A stretch of DNA of 64,000 nt from Conchocele bisecta. Taxonomy: Eukaryota > Mollusca > Bivalvia > Lucinida > Thyasiridae. Positions 1 to 9,160 of the stretch are shown here, piece after piece. How positions within the stretch are numbered: the first letter of the stretch is position 1; every line of letters starts with the position of its first letter. The stretch spans positions 67,949,484 to 68,013,483 of the forward strand of contig CM055274.1 of assembly GCA_029237695.1 (NCBI GenBank). The letters run 5' to 3'. The notes beneath the pieces were generated by a model. It was not told the DNA's origin, ran no database searches, and was given only the letters and a program-made list of their open reading frames with translations. A program made the translations under genes and the position numbers.

Positions 1-654
1 TCAAAATTCTTCTTCACACGAACCGCTTGGCACATGGTGGCCAAACTTCACAGTTATGATCCATGAGTGAAGCCTTTTCAGATTTGTTAAAACGGAGGTC
101 GTTGCAAATCCAAGATGGCCACCGTCTAAAAATAGCACAAATTCTTAAAAAATATTTTTCTCATGAACCGCCAACCAGATTTTGACGAAACTTGGTAGGA
201 ATGATCGACGTAGAATGCTCTTTCAAAGGTGTTAAAATGGTGACCCCGGGGTCAAAAATGGGCGTGGCCTGTGTGATCAAATTTTATTTTTGACCAAATA
301 TGCTCATGTCATATATCAAATTGAAGGTATCGATGAGGCGATTGCTCTGGTGAAATATTTGTCGGAATCGGATGATTATGTCATCCATGATGGCCTCCAA
401 AAGGTCCATTTATTCAAGATTTTGAACGTCTTTTTCTCAGGAACCACATGGCCGATGCTGGCCAAACTTCATAGTAAGTTAAGATCCTTGGGTGAAGCAT
501 TGTCAGATTTGGTAAAATGAGAGTCATCGCTTAATCCAAGATGACTGCCATCTAAAAATAGCACAATTTTTTTAAAACACATATGAACTCAATGTAACAT
601 TCTCCTCTGGTGTTCATGGAGTCAGGTGAGCGAATTAGGGCCATCATGGCCCTC
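1..654. repeat. Dispersed repeat family A, partial copy
   Basis: This stretch matches the tandemly iterated family at 57000-58545. Shared phrases include 'gtgaccccggggtcaaaaat' and the terminal hairpin GGGCCATCATGGCCC followed by TCTTGTT. The short open frame at 290-520 lies inside it and recurs at 58189-58449 with a few changes, as expected for a repeat copy rather than a gene. The 5' part is cut by the window edge. The family is not identified; the hairpin near one end could suit a rolling-circle-type element, but that is a guess. Confidence 0.7.
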
Positions 655-919
655 TTGTTTAATTATTTATACTAATTAAATGCATCGGCTGAAAAAATAA
701 TATTGTCGACAGATTATAAAGTATGATCATAAATACATAGTAATGTCCGTTAACATTTTAAGGAAACACGGTTATCGCCCCTAATATCAGTGTGGACATT
801 TGATATAAAATATATAATAATGCAAATCAATATGTGGGGTAATGGTGAATGAATGTTTATTTTGCCAGAAAATGTCATATTCACAGAATATACAAAACTA
901 TCTGATTTAATTACTATAA
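655..919. repeat. Dispersed repeat family B, left part (split by insertion)
   Basis: AT-rich sequence similar to 35527-35840, with related inverted pieces around 33050-33360. It continues after the inserted element at 2228-2300 ('gtgcctgagtgggcatgtac'). No coding content seen. Confidence 0.6.
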
Positions 920-2080
920 GGCCATTTTTTTTTTATTTGTTGGTTTACGGATTTTTTTTTCGCGAGATCGGGTTGGTCGGTCGGAAAAAAATAAAAATAA
1001 AAAAAAGATTTTTCAATTATTTTATTCTTTTTGGCACAGGGTTGGGTCGGTCGGGGAAAAAAAAAAAAAAAAAGTCTGTCGAACGCGGATGCCACCGGCG
1101 GCATATTGAAGAAACTGACAAACGGGTGAACCAAAAGTGTTAAGTCAAAGGGTGAAGGTCATATGTAGTATGGCAAGGCAGGATGTAAGCATACATGCAA
1201 ATGAATGAAGTATGGAAATATTGAAGCAGTTAAGCAACTTATGTAGATGCTATGGCCAGTTTGAGAAACTGTGACAAACTGGTTAACCGAAATTGCTAAG
1301 TCCTTTCAGCAGCCCTGTGAAGGTCAAAATGTCAAGGTAATATAAAGTATGACAAGGCAGGTATAGCACACATACCAATGAATGATGTGTTGAAATATTG
1401 AAGAACTTGAGCAACTTATGTAGAAGATATGGCCGGTTTGAGAAAACTGTTACGCAGTGGTTAACCGAACGTGTGACGGACAGACGGACGGTCCGAACAC
1501 CATAAAAATCACATTTTTAAGGCACATGGTTGGGTCGGTTCACCTTTTTAAGGCTCATGGTTGGGTCGGTTTGTGGTCGGTAAAAAACAAAAAGGCCAGT
1601 GATTGTGATAGAGTGAAACTTGTGTTAACCGGCATCGTCTCGCACCAAGAGTTTGTCGGTTAACGTAGGGAGTCGGTTCAGCAAGTTTCTTTATATTCTA
1701 CATAGCAACTCAGTTTCATATTCACATACTGTTGAATGTTGATCACTGTGAATGGGTTGCGTAATGCGTACATATTAATACCGTATCTGGTATAATTAAA
1801 TACAAGACAACGAAGCGGCGATATAGTTGAAACGAATATCAGTGTGGGTGGCACGAGTGTGGATTTTTGGCAGGGCGGTAGAGGACCCTAGGAAGAACGA
1901 ACGCATACATGAAATATGAAGCACATCGCAGCAAGAAAACAGAAAATATAGGCCATTTACACGAGCGTTAAGGTTTTGAATTTTTGCATTCTATCTGAAA
2001 CGGAGATATATCAAATCATATTGGAGATATATCGAATCGTCCATTCGCAGGTTGTTGTTGTTGTCGCTGCTTTTTCTCGG

Positions 2081-2111
<31 letters not shown>

Positions 2112-2227
2112 GATCGGAGGTAAAAAAATCTAAAATAAAATCGAAAATTAAAATTTTTATTTTTTCCCACATTGTCAAAAAATCGGGTCGGCGAATCTGT
2201 AAACCAACTAATAAAAAAAATCTGGCC
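920..2227. mobile_element. Harbinger-like non-autonomous DNA element with TAA target duplication
   Basis: About 29 bp at the two ends are imperfect inverted repeats (GGCCATTTTT...TTGGTTTAC at left, GTAAACCAAC...TCTGGCC at right). The element is flanked by TAA at 917-919 and 2228-2230. A 3 bp TWA duplication is characteristic of PIF/Harbinger elements. The interior has A/T homopolymers and two diverged tandem copies of a ~190 bp segment (about 1135-1470), with no transposase. A related empty locus is visible near 35789. Family assignment is inferred from ends and duplication only. Confidence 0.6.
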
Positions 2228-2321
2228 TAAAGAACAGTTTGTGCCTGAGTGGGCATGTACCTTTAAGTGTCTGGATGGTTGTTATATAGTAGGAAGCTGA
2301 AGTACAGAGAGAATCCATGAT

Positions 2322-3831
2322 GTGAACTGTCTGCCACTGGCCGTCCCACACACTACTGCCCAGGCCAGGTATCAACTGTCTGCCACTGGCCGTCCCACAC
2401 ACTACTGCCCAGGCCAGGTATCAACTGTCTGCCACTGGCCGTCCCACACACTACTGCCCAGGCCAGGTATCAACTGTCTGCCACTGGCCGTCCCACACAC
2501 TACTGCCCAGGCCAGGTATCAACTGTCTGCCACTGGCCGTCCCACACACTACTGCCCAGGCCAGGTATCAACTGTCTGCCACTGGCCGTCCCACGCACTA
2601 CTGCCCAGGCCAGGTATCAACTGTCTGCCACTGGCCGTCCCACGCACTACTGCCCAGGCCAGGTATCAACTGTCTGCCACTGGCCGTCCCACGCACTACT
2701 GCCAGGCCAGGTATCAACTGTCTGCCACTGGCCGTCCCACGCACTACTGCCCAGGCCAGGTATCAACTGTCTGCCACTGACCGTCCCACGCACTACTGCC
2801 CAGGCCAGGTATCAACTGTCTGCCACTGACCGTCCCACGCACTACTGCCCAGGCCAGGTATCAACTGTCTGCCACTGGCCGTCCCACACACTACTGCCCA
2901 GGCCAGGTATCAACTGTCTGCCACTGGCCGTCTCACACACTACTGCCCAGGCCAGGTATCAACTGTCTGCCACTGGCCGTCCCACACACTACTGCCCAGG
3001 CCAGGTATCAACTGTCTGCCACTGGCCGTCTCGCACACTACTGCCCAGGCCAGGTATCAACTGTCTGCCACTGGCCGTCCCACACACTACTGCCCAGGCC
3101 AGGTATCAACTGTCTGCCACTGGCCGTCTCACACACTACTGCCCAGGCCAGGTATCAACTGTCTGCCACTGGTCATCACACACACTACTGCCCAGGCCAG
3201 GTATCAACTGTCTGCCACTGACCGTCCCACACACTGCTGCCCAGGCCAGGTATCAACTGTCCCAGGCCAGGTATCAACTGTCTGGCTCTGCCCATCCCAC
3301 ATACTACTGCCCAGGCCAGGTATCAACGGTCTTCCACTGGCCGTCCCACACACTACTGCCCAGGCCAGGTATCAACTGTCTGCCACTGGCCGTCCCACAC
3401 ACTACTGCCCAGGCCAGGTATCAACTGTCTGCCACTGGCCGTCTCACACACTACTGCCCAGGCCAGGTATCAACTGTCTGCCACTGACCGTCCCACACAC
3501 TGCTGCCCAGGCCAGGTATCAACTGTCCCAGGCCAGGTATCAACTGTCTGCCTCTGCCCGTCCCACACACTACTGCCCAGGCCAGGTATCAACGGTCTGC
3601 CACTGGCCGTCCCACACACTACTGCCCAGGGCAGGTATCAACTGTCTGCCACTGACCGTCCCACACACTACTGCCCAGGCCAGGTATCAACTGTCTGCCA
3701 CTGACCGTCCCACGCACTACTGCCCAGGCCAGGTATCAACTGTCTGCCTCTGCCCGTCCCACACACTACTGCCCAGGCCAGGTATCAACTGTCTGCCACT
3801 GGCCGTCCCACACACTACTGCCCAGGCCAGG
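2322..3831. repeat. 49 bp minisatellite, left block
   Basis: About 31 tandem copies of a 49 bp unit containing 'caactgtctgccactggccg' and 'cactactgcccaggccag'. Units differ by a few substitutions (GGCCGTC/GACCGTC, CACACA/CACGCA); two partial units occur near 3260 and 3525. Because 49 is not a multiple of three, long open frames here are by-products of the repeat. The array resumes at 21916 after the Polinton. Confidence 0.95.
3827..3831. repeat. Target site duplication CCAGG (left)
   Basis: CCAGG immediately precedes the left terminus and is repeated at 21916-21920 after the right terminus. Polintons usually make 5-6 bp duplications. Confidence 0.85.
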
Positions 3832-4019
3832 AGTAGTATATAGGGAGTCAAAATGATACCACCTACGGTGGTATCGTTTCCACCCCTCTACACTACCCCC
3901 ACCACCCCCGAAAAATCAAAAATTGGTTAACGAGGAAATTGTCTCCCACCACCCCCGAAAAATTCAAAGATTGGTGATAAATACATCATGTTATTTTCAC
4001 GTCCAATTGAACATATAAA
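3832..4019 (+). repeat. Polinton left terminal inverted repeat
   Basis: Starts AGTAGTATATAGGGAGTC and is the reverse complement of 21726-21915 apart from a 2 bp gap and a substitution near 3978-3988. It holds a short internal hairpin (GATACCACC / GGTGGTATC, around 3851-3872), two copies of CCCACCACCCCCGAAAAAT about 50 bp apart, and the motif TTTTCACGTCCAATTG at 3994-4009. In Polintons the ends are thought to be origins for protein-primed replication. Confidence 0.95.
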
Positions 4020-4216
4020 TTTAATAGGTTATAATAAAATATTATAACAAAATTCGGGGGTGGTGGGAGACAATTTCCTCGTTAACCAATTTTTGATTTT
4101 TCGGGGGTGGTGGGGGTAGTGTAGAGGGGTGGAAACGATACCACCGTAGGTGGTATCATTTTGACTCCCTATATACTACTCCTGGCCTGGGCAGTTTTTA
4201 ATAAATACGCAACAAA

Positions 4217-4570
4217 TTGGAATTTTGTAATGACTTTGATGAAGAATTTTACGCCGCTGTTTCTACAGTATTAAAACACGGTAAAATGACAATACTATGT
4301 GGTATCGAATACATGAAATATCAGCGCAATTTATTACGCTGCGATAAAAACGTTGCATTTACAATATTAAACCGGCAATTATGTCGCCGGTATAAGTATC
4401 AAATTTATGTAATGAAGCGACTAAATAGGATCAGAGAAACACTACCGAAACATTATCAAACTAATTTTATAAAACAGTTTAAAATCAAAGATTCGTTTAC
4501 GGATATGCGTTTCTACGATATCACTTTTAACGAAGAAATTGGAAAATTATTAGAAGAAATTGGAAATTGA
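4217..4570 (+). CDS. Small Polinton ORF, paralogue 1 (start missing or at 4286)
   Basis: An open frame runs from a stop at 4202-4204 to TGA at 4568-4570. It has no ATG before 4286, so the protein is either ~94 residues from that ATG or lacks its original start, which would have lain toward the palindrome junction at 4194. It is clearly related to the next ORF (shared core EYMKYQRNLLRCDKNVAFTI, then a DSFT..FYDI tail). Basic, Tyr- and Arg-rich, no membrane segment, no motif I recognise. I do not know its function; leftmost accessory genes of such elements vary between copies. Confidence 0.5.
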   Translation: MEFCNDFDEEFYAAVSTVLKHGKMTILCGIEYMKYQRNLLRCDKNVAFTILNRQLCRRYKYQIYVMKRLNRIRETLPKHYQTNFIKQFKIKDSFTDMRFYDITFNEEIGKLLEEIGN

Positions 4571-4596
4571 ACAGAAAAAAACAACTATTAGAGAAA

Positions 4597-4956
4597 ATGG
4601 ATAATACAATACAATTGGAATTGAAAATTTTTAATAACTGTGTTGAAGAAATTTACGAATCTTATGGGGGTTATAATCCTATATATAAATTCTATAAAAT
4701 GAGAACTCTAGGCGATATCGAATACATGAAATATCAGCGTAATTTATTACGCTGCGATAAAAACGTTGCATTTACAATATTATACCGGCAATTATGTCAA
4801 CTATACAAGAGGCAAATACAAACATTAAGACGGATAATGCGTATCGGATATGAAACTAAGGTGTATTATATAAAATTGTTAAAACCCAACGATTCGTTTA
4901 CGAATATACATTTCTACGATATCGCTTATAAAGAAATTGAAAAAAATTATTATTGA
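4597..4956 (+). CDS. Small Polinton ORF, paralogue 2
   Basis: 119 residues from ATG 4597 (MDNTIQLELKIFNN) to TGA 4954-4956, 27 bp after the previous stop. It is a tandem paralogue of the preceding ORF. The central ~83 nucleotides are nearly identical between the two (4303-4385 versus 4716-4798, two differences) while both flanks are strongly diverged, suggesting gene conversion. Predicted cytosolic, basic and probably helical. Function unknown. The open frame and shared amino-acid pattern support real coding. Confidence 0.6.
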   Translation: MDNTIQLELKIFNNCVEEIYESYGGYNPIYKFYKMRTLGDIEYMKYQRNLLRCDKNVAFTILYRQLCQLYKRQIQTLRRIMRIGYETKVYYIKLLKPNDSFTNIHFYDIAYKEIEKNYY

Positions 4957-5051
4957 ACAGCAATGTTGATGCTAAGACAAATAACATCTCCCTGAAACCG
5001 CGTGTCCATTTATCCCCATGAACCTGCTAATAGCACGTGGTGTCATGACAA

Positions 5052-5184
5052 CGGTCGGAGTTGTCTGCTCATTTTTTTGTAAACTGGTAATTTATTTTTC
5101 ATCAACCTCAAGCGGCCGGAGTTGTCTGCCCATTTTTTTTTTGTAAACTGGTAATTTATTTTTCATCAACCTCAAGCGGTCGGA
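5052..5184. repeat. Tandem duplication (~62 bp unit)
   Basis: Two copies of a unit starting CGGTCGGAGTTGTCTGC and ending TTTTCATCAACCTCAAG, differing mainly in T-run length, followed by the start of a third (CGGTCGGA). Located between the small ORFs and the tRNA-like segment. Confidence 0.85.
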
Positions 5185-5264
5185 CTCCGAACGCCGTTGT
5201 CATGCAGTTGTTTACCATAGCGACCACATTTGTAGGGATAGAAATAAATAAATAAAAATGTTTA

Positions 5265-5338
5265 GCTCCAACCGCGGCGCGAACCCACGACCCTCGTCTC
5301 TATAGAGTATCTCCTTAACCCACACGACCACGTAGGCT
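5265..5338 (-). tRNA. tRNA-like segment, probably degenerate
   Basis: The minus strand shows an A-box-like TGGTCGTGTGG and a B-box-like GGGTTCGCGCC at about tRNA spacing, and CGTGG/CCGCG can pair as a T-arm. The anticodon arm is weak and the acceptor stem is not convincing. It may be a captured tRNA, a tRNA-derived element head or an internal RNA polymerase III promoter. A covariance-model scan would decide. Confidence 0.3.
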
Positions 5339-5677
5339 GTTATGATAAACATTACCTAGTGTTGTACAATTATCAATTACACGGGTAATTGATAGCCGAG
5401 TGTATCAATTACACGGGTTATGAACCATACGTAAATTGATAGCCGAGGTAAACAGACAGTTATTTATAGCCGAGTGTATCAATTTACACAGGTGATTACA
5501 GTGTAATCCTCGACTGAATTTGTTATGCGATTACGGCGTAATTCTCAGTGAAAAACATATGTTGTATAGGTATGTAAATTTGTTTACTGCACCAATATAA
5601 TTAATAATTTTGAAAAAATTAGGAAAATTAAGAAAATTAGAAAATTAATTATTTTTTAAAAATTATTTTATAAAATA

Positions 5678-6295
5678 TCACAATGGTGCTGTAACATTTC
5701 CTCCGACTTTATTTCCAAGTTTTACCCTAAATTTATCCCAATCAGTACACTCAATTTTGGGCATGGTGGCGCGCGCCTTGATTCTTATATCATTTTTTAA
5801 TTCTTCATATCTCCCCATTTCTTCCACCACGGATTCAAACTCTAAATTTGATATTTTCTTATCGGCCAACGCTTTGGACACCATAACGTCGATGCTATTT
5901 TTCTTAGACCTAGCGAGAACGGATATTCTATCATGTTTTCTACTTTTTTTCTCGAGTTTTCCACCCGCCGCCCTAATTACCATACACAGCAACCCAGAAA
6001 CGGCCGACACCGCACATAAAATCCCCGCTACAGGAACCGTTATAATGGTGGATATAGTTGCAGCTGTCCCCGCCCCACACAACACAGAAACACTTGCCAG
6101 AACCGTACTAGATGCTTCAGCTATGTTCACCGCGCGCTTATATTTGTTAGCGTGTCTTTTTCTATTTGCACATTCTCTAACTAAAATATCCTGCATAGCG
6201 ACGATATTATTGAACCTAAAATCTGAACTTCTTTCGTTAATTGTACACAATGTTGGTGGAGTGGTATTGAGAGTTGGATATAGTGATTCGTTCAT
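5678..6295 (-). CDS. Polinton membrane protein with hydrophobic hairpin
   Basis: 205 residues, ATG at 6295, intact. Residues ~61-110 form one long or two adjacent hydrophobic helices (start ASSTVLASVSVLCGAG) preceded by a basic stretch and followed by KLEKKSRKHDR and a charged helical C-terminal half (EFESVVEEMGRYEELKNDIR). The arrangement of basic helix, two-helix membrane hairpin and coiled tail resembles SLATT-type membrane proteins in outline only; I cannot claim homology. It lies on the same strand as the fibre-like and candidate minor capsid genes, so a virion-membrane or assembly role is possible but unproven. Confidence 0.75.
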   Translation of the reverse strand: MNESLYPTLNTTPPTLCTINERSSDFRFNNIVAMQDILVRECANRKRHANKYKRAVNIAEASSTVLASVSVLCGAGTAATISTIITVPVAGILCAVSAVSGLLCMVIRAAGGKLEKKSRKHDRISVLARSKKNSIDVMVSKALADKKISNLEFESVVEEMGRYEELKNDIRIKARATMPKIECTDWDKFRVKLGNKVGGNVTAPL

Positions 6296-6349
6296 ATTTA
6301 AATTTTACAAATTTATTTCAATATATTAGTATTTACACAATAAGTTCAA

Positions 6350-8263
6350 TTAACAATGAGACAATAGTGGAAGAACTCTCTGGGTCACCGATTTTCGTAA
6401 CAAAGTTAATAACACTACTTTGGGAAAGTCTAATTCGATCATCACCGGCGAACGCAACAATCGTCGAACTATCTCCAGCGATTTTAGTGACTCCAACCCC
6501 CGTTCTTCCCCATCTACTACAATATTTATCGCGACCGCGCCCACAGGTTTACCACTACCATTAACCAAGCAGACCGCCATTCGGACAACTTCACCTGCAG
6601 TTGTCATAGCGTATCCCCCACATTTATTACTCGCTTTGGCACCGAATGAATATTCATAGCGCCCCTCAACCAATGGGCCCCGCTTCTCAGCCCAAACTGT
6701 TATGACACGTTTTGGCGTTTTCATTGTTCGCACTATTCCGGCAAGCGCACTGTTTGCGTTATATGCCTCAGTACGAATATATAAGAGGAGTCCTCAAGAG
6801 CTTTGGTCGCGGCTATACGATCATGTTTAAGTTCCTCGGAAATTTTGTTTATCTTTTCGTCTAGTTCGGCAACCGCCGCTTCTCTGTTGAGAGAGTGCTT
6901 TAAGACCAACACATCATAAGCCTCCATAATATCCGCCTGGTGGTCTTCTCGGACTTTATCAATATCCGACCTGCTCTCTTTTTGAAATTCGGTTATTTTT
7001 TTGTCTAGTTCAGTAACCGCCACATCTCTGTTGAGAGAGTCCTCTGAGAGCAACATAATATCCGCATGGTGGTCTTCTCGGGCTTTCTCAATACCCGTTC
7101 GGGTCTCTTTTTGAAATTCGGTTATTTTTTTGTCTAGTTCAGTAAGTGCCGCTTCTCTGTTGAGAGAGTCCTCTGAGCGCAACGCCCCATAAGCCTCCGC
7201 AATGGCCTCCTTGTGGTCTTCTCAGACCACCTCAACCCCCGACCTGGTCTCTTTCAGAAATTCGGCTATTTTTCCGTCTAGTTCAGTAAGTGTCGCTTCT
7301 TTACTGAGAGAGTCCTCTAAGCGCAACACATCATAAGCCTCCTCAATGGCCTCCGCAAGGTTCGACTGGTGGTCTTCTCGGACTTTATCAATACCCGACC
7401 GGGTCTCTTTTCGAAATTTGGTTATTTTTTTATCTAGTTCGGCAACCGCCGCTTCTTTGCTGAGAGAGTCCTCTAAGCGCAACACCCTATAAGCCTCCAT
7501 AAGGTCCGCCTGGTGGTCTTCTCGGGCTTTCTCAATTCCCGACGTTGCCTCTTTTCGAAATTTGGTTATTTTTTTATCTAGTTCGGCAACCGCTGCTTCT
7601 TTGCTGAGAGAGTCCTCTAAGCGCAACACCCTATAAGCCTCCATAAGGTCCGCCTGGTGGTCTTCTCGGGCTTTCTCAATCCCCGAGGTGCCTCTCGAAC
7701 TTTGGTTATTTTTTTATCTATTCGGCAAGCTGCTCTTTTGGAAGTCCTTAAGCGCAACACCCGCCTCCTAAGGTCCGCCTGGTGGTCTTCTCGTTTCTCT
7801 TCCCGACGTTGCCTCTTTTCGAAATTTGGTTATTTTTTTTACCTAGTTCGGTAAATGCCGCATCTCTAATGAGAGAGTCCTCTAAGCGCAACGTAAGGGC
7901 CGCCTGGCGGTCTGCTCGGACTTTATCAATATCCGACCTGCTCTCTTTTCGAAATTTGGTTATTTTTTTACCTAGTTCGTTTAGTTCCGTTTCTCTGATG
8001 AGAGAGTCCTCTGAGCGCAACACCTTATAAGCCGCCTGAACTTTCTCAATTTGTGCAGTCGCCGTCAGCACTTCTACTCTAACATCTGTATACTCCTGTG
8101 AATCCCGTTTGTGACCTTCGATATAGTTTTATTGATCAGGGCCTTGGTTTTTTCAGTAGTTAAAAAGTCACCCTCTGTCGGGATGAATCCACCTTCTGCC
8201 GGTTCCAAATTCTTTGAATTTGTCACCCAATCGGAAGAAACTACCTGGTCCGTATATACTCAT
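6350..8263 (-). pseudogene. Fibre-like coiled-coil repeat protein, frameshifted
   Basis: The minus strand starts at ATG 8261-8263 (MSIYGPGSFFRLGDKF) and is followed by about nine copies of a ~48-residue unit with the core EDSL..EA...ELDKKIT.F.KE. The C-terminal domain is at 6350-6733 (VWAEKRGPLVEGRYEYSFG). Heptad-like spacing predicts a long trimeric or dimeric rod, and the C-terminal domain would be the head, so a virion fibre or spike is the natural inference. The reading frame breaks in the first 200 bp (around 8190 and 8090), around 7650-7800 where one unit has lost many short pieces, around 7200-7225, and near 6733. Repeat number may vary by slippage. Adenovirus-like fibre is an analogy in layout, not a detected homology. 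Confidence 0.6.
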
Positions 8264-8299
8264 TCTTAATTTTTTAATTATAATATTGGGCACCTATAC

Positions 8300-8986
8300 T
8301 CAATTGGAAATTTCGAGAACTACCGAAATCGGGTAATAGTTATTCAACTTTCTCGCTTGATCATCGAGAATAGAGACCGTAAATTCGTGGATATGTCCGG
8401 ATTCCAAAACTTTCATCTCGGGGTGTGGGAAGTCTAAGGTCACAGTCTCGCCATAGAAACAGTCGCTGGCGGGCACAGTTTTCAGTAATGTGCTGGGGGA
8501 TCCGTCTACCGTGTTGTACGATGTGTTCACCCGATCCAGGTGCACCCTGAGAGTTTTCGTGAAGGTGAAGTCCACCGGATTATCACTGACGTACTCACCC
8601 GGGGTAAACACTCCTTTGTTTGAGGAGTATGTCTCTCTAAAACCGAGTTGAATACCCAACCCCGGGGAGACCACTACCTTTTTATCACTGCTGATGGTCA
8701 TTGTTGCGAGCCCGGTAGCATTCGATACTGTGAGGTTGATTATACCGTCAAGCTCTGAGTTGACAAAATCTTTGAGCTGTCTTATTCCCCACAGTCCGTG
8801 AGGCAGCTTTACACCTAATTGTTGTCCATCCTTCACATAGTAAAACCCTTCGCTCTTCCCCACATTCTGCCATCCAACCGTGAAGGTGATTGATCTAAGG
8901 CCTACCCGGCGTTTTCCGCAGCAGTTGTCTATTAATTTTTGAAATTCACAACTCCCTTTTTGAACATTAGTTATAGTAGCAAACAT
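8300..8986 (-). CDS. Candidate minor capsid (penton-like) protein
   Basis: About 228 residues from ATG 8986 (MFATITNVQKGSC). An in-frame ATG at 9016 would add ten residues; I prefer the inner one because the added residues look unlike the rest, but this is uncertain. The sequence is almost entirely beta-type (ITFTVGWQN, VTLDFPHPEMKVLES, HEFTVSILDD, YPISVVLEI), as expected of a jelly-roll virion protein, without membrane segments. Polintons encode a single-jelly-roll minor capsid protein, and size, intact frame and position beside other structural genes fit that. It is divergent in direction from the next gene at 9161, so 8987-9160 probably holds a two-way promoter. Confidence 0.55.
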   Translation of the reverse strand: MFATITNVQKGSCEFQKLIDNCCGKRRVGLRSITFTVGWQNVGKSEGFYYVKDGQQLGVKLPHGLWGIRQLKDFVNSELDGIINLTVSNATGLATMTISSDKKVVVSPGLGIQLGFRETYSSNKGVFTPGEYVSDNPVDFTFTKTLRVHLDRVNTSYNTVDGSPSTLLKTVPASDCFYGETVTLDFPHPEMKVLESGHIHEFTVSILDDQARKLNNYYPISVVLEISN

Positions 8987-9160
8987 AATAATATCTTTCA
9001 ATGGATACCAAAGCATTTAGCTTTAACTCTAATGTAAAGTACGCTGGTCGGAGGTAAACACACGCAAAAGACGTTGATTAACCCCCTTGTACACCCAACC
9101 GTAACGGTTAGACCGGACAGTGGCTTTGCCACCAACTTCCTAACATCTTTGAACAACAAT

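Larger units (their letters stand above)
3818..4194. repeat. Perfect palindrome at the left Polinton end
   Basis: Positions 3818-3959 and 4053-4194 are identical reverse complements (142 bp arms, 93 bp loop, centre at 4006). Each arm holds 14 bp of host minisatellite plus the first 128 bp of the terminal repeat. The right arm therefore carries a piece of host flank into the element interior. The inverted copy is absent at the right end. Either a fold-back event after insertion or an assembly/library artefact could produce this. Confidence 0.9.
4957..5677. other. Non-coding left region of the Polinton
   Basis: No credible gene. It contains a tandem duplication of ~62 bp (5052-5184), a tRNA-like segment (5265-5338), iterated TATCAATTACACGGGT and TTGATAGCCGAG phrases (about 5365-5515), and a 33 bp segment at 5598-5630 that recurs at 13858-13890. 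CATGACAACGGTCGGA (about 5045-5060) and TCCGAACGCCGTTGTCATG (about 5185-5203) form an imperfect inverted pair around the tandem duplication. Confidence 0.7.

Noticed and set aside
853..1143. Lys-rich open frame
   Set aside because: It lies over A/T homopolymers within the Harbinger-like element.
2322..2780. 152-codon open frame with repeated PLAVPHTTAQARYQLSAT-type units
   Set aside because: It is read through the 49 bp minisatellite; the frame cycles every three units and has no independent support.
2322..3830. CRISPR array
   Set aside because: Units are contiguous 49 bp tandem copies without unique spacers, and the setting is a eukaryotic genome.
5757..6329. 190-codon plus-strand frame opposite the membrane protein gene
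   Set aside because: Antisense shadow: the minus-strand frame has the better protein character (membrane hairpin plus charged coil).
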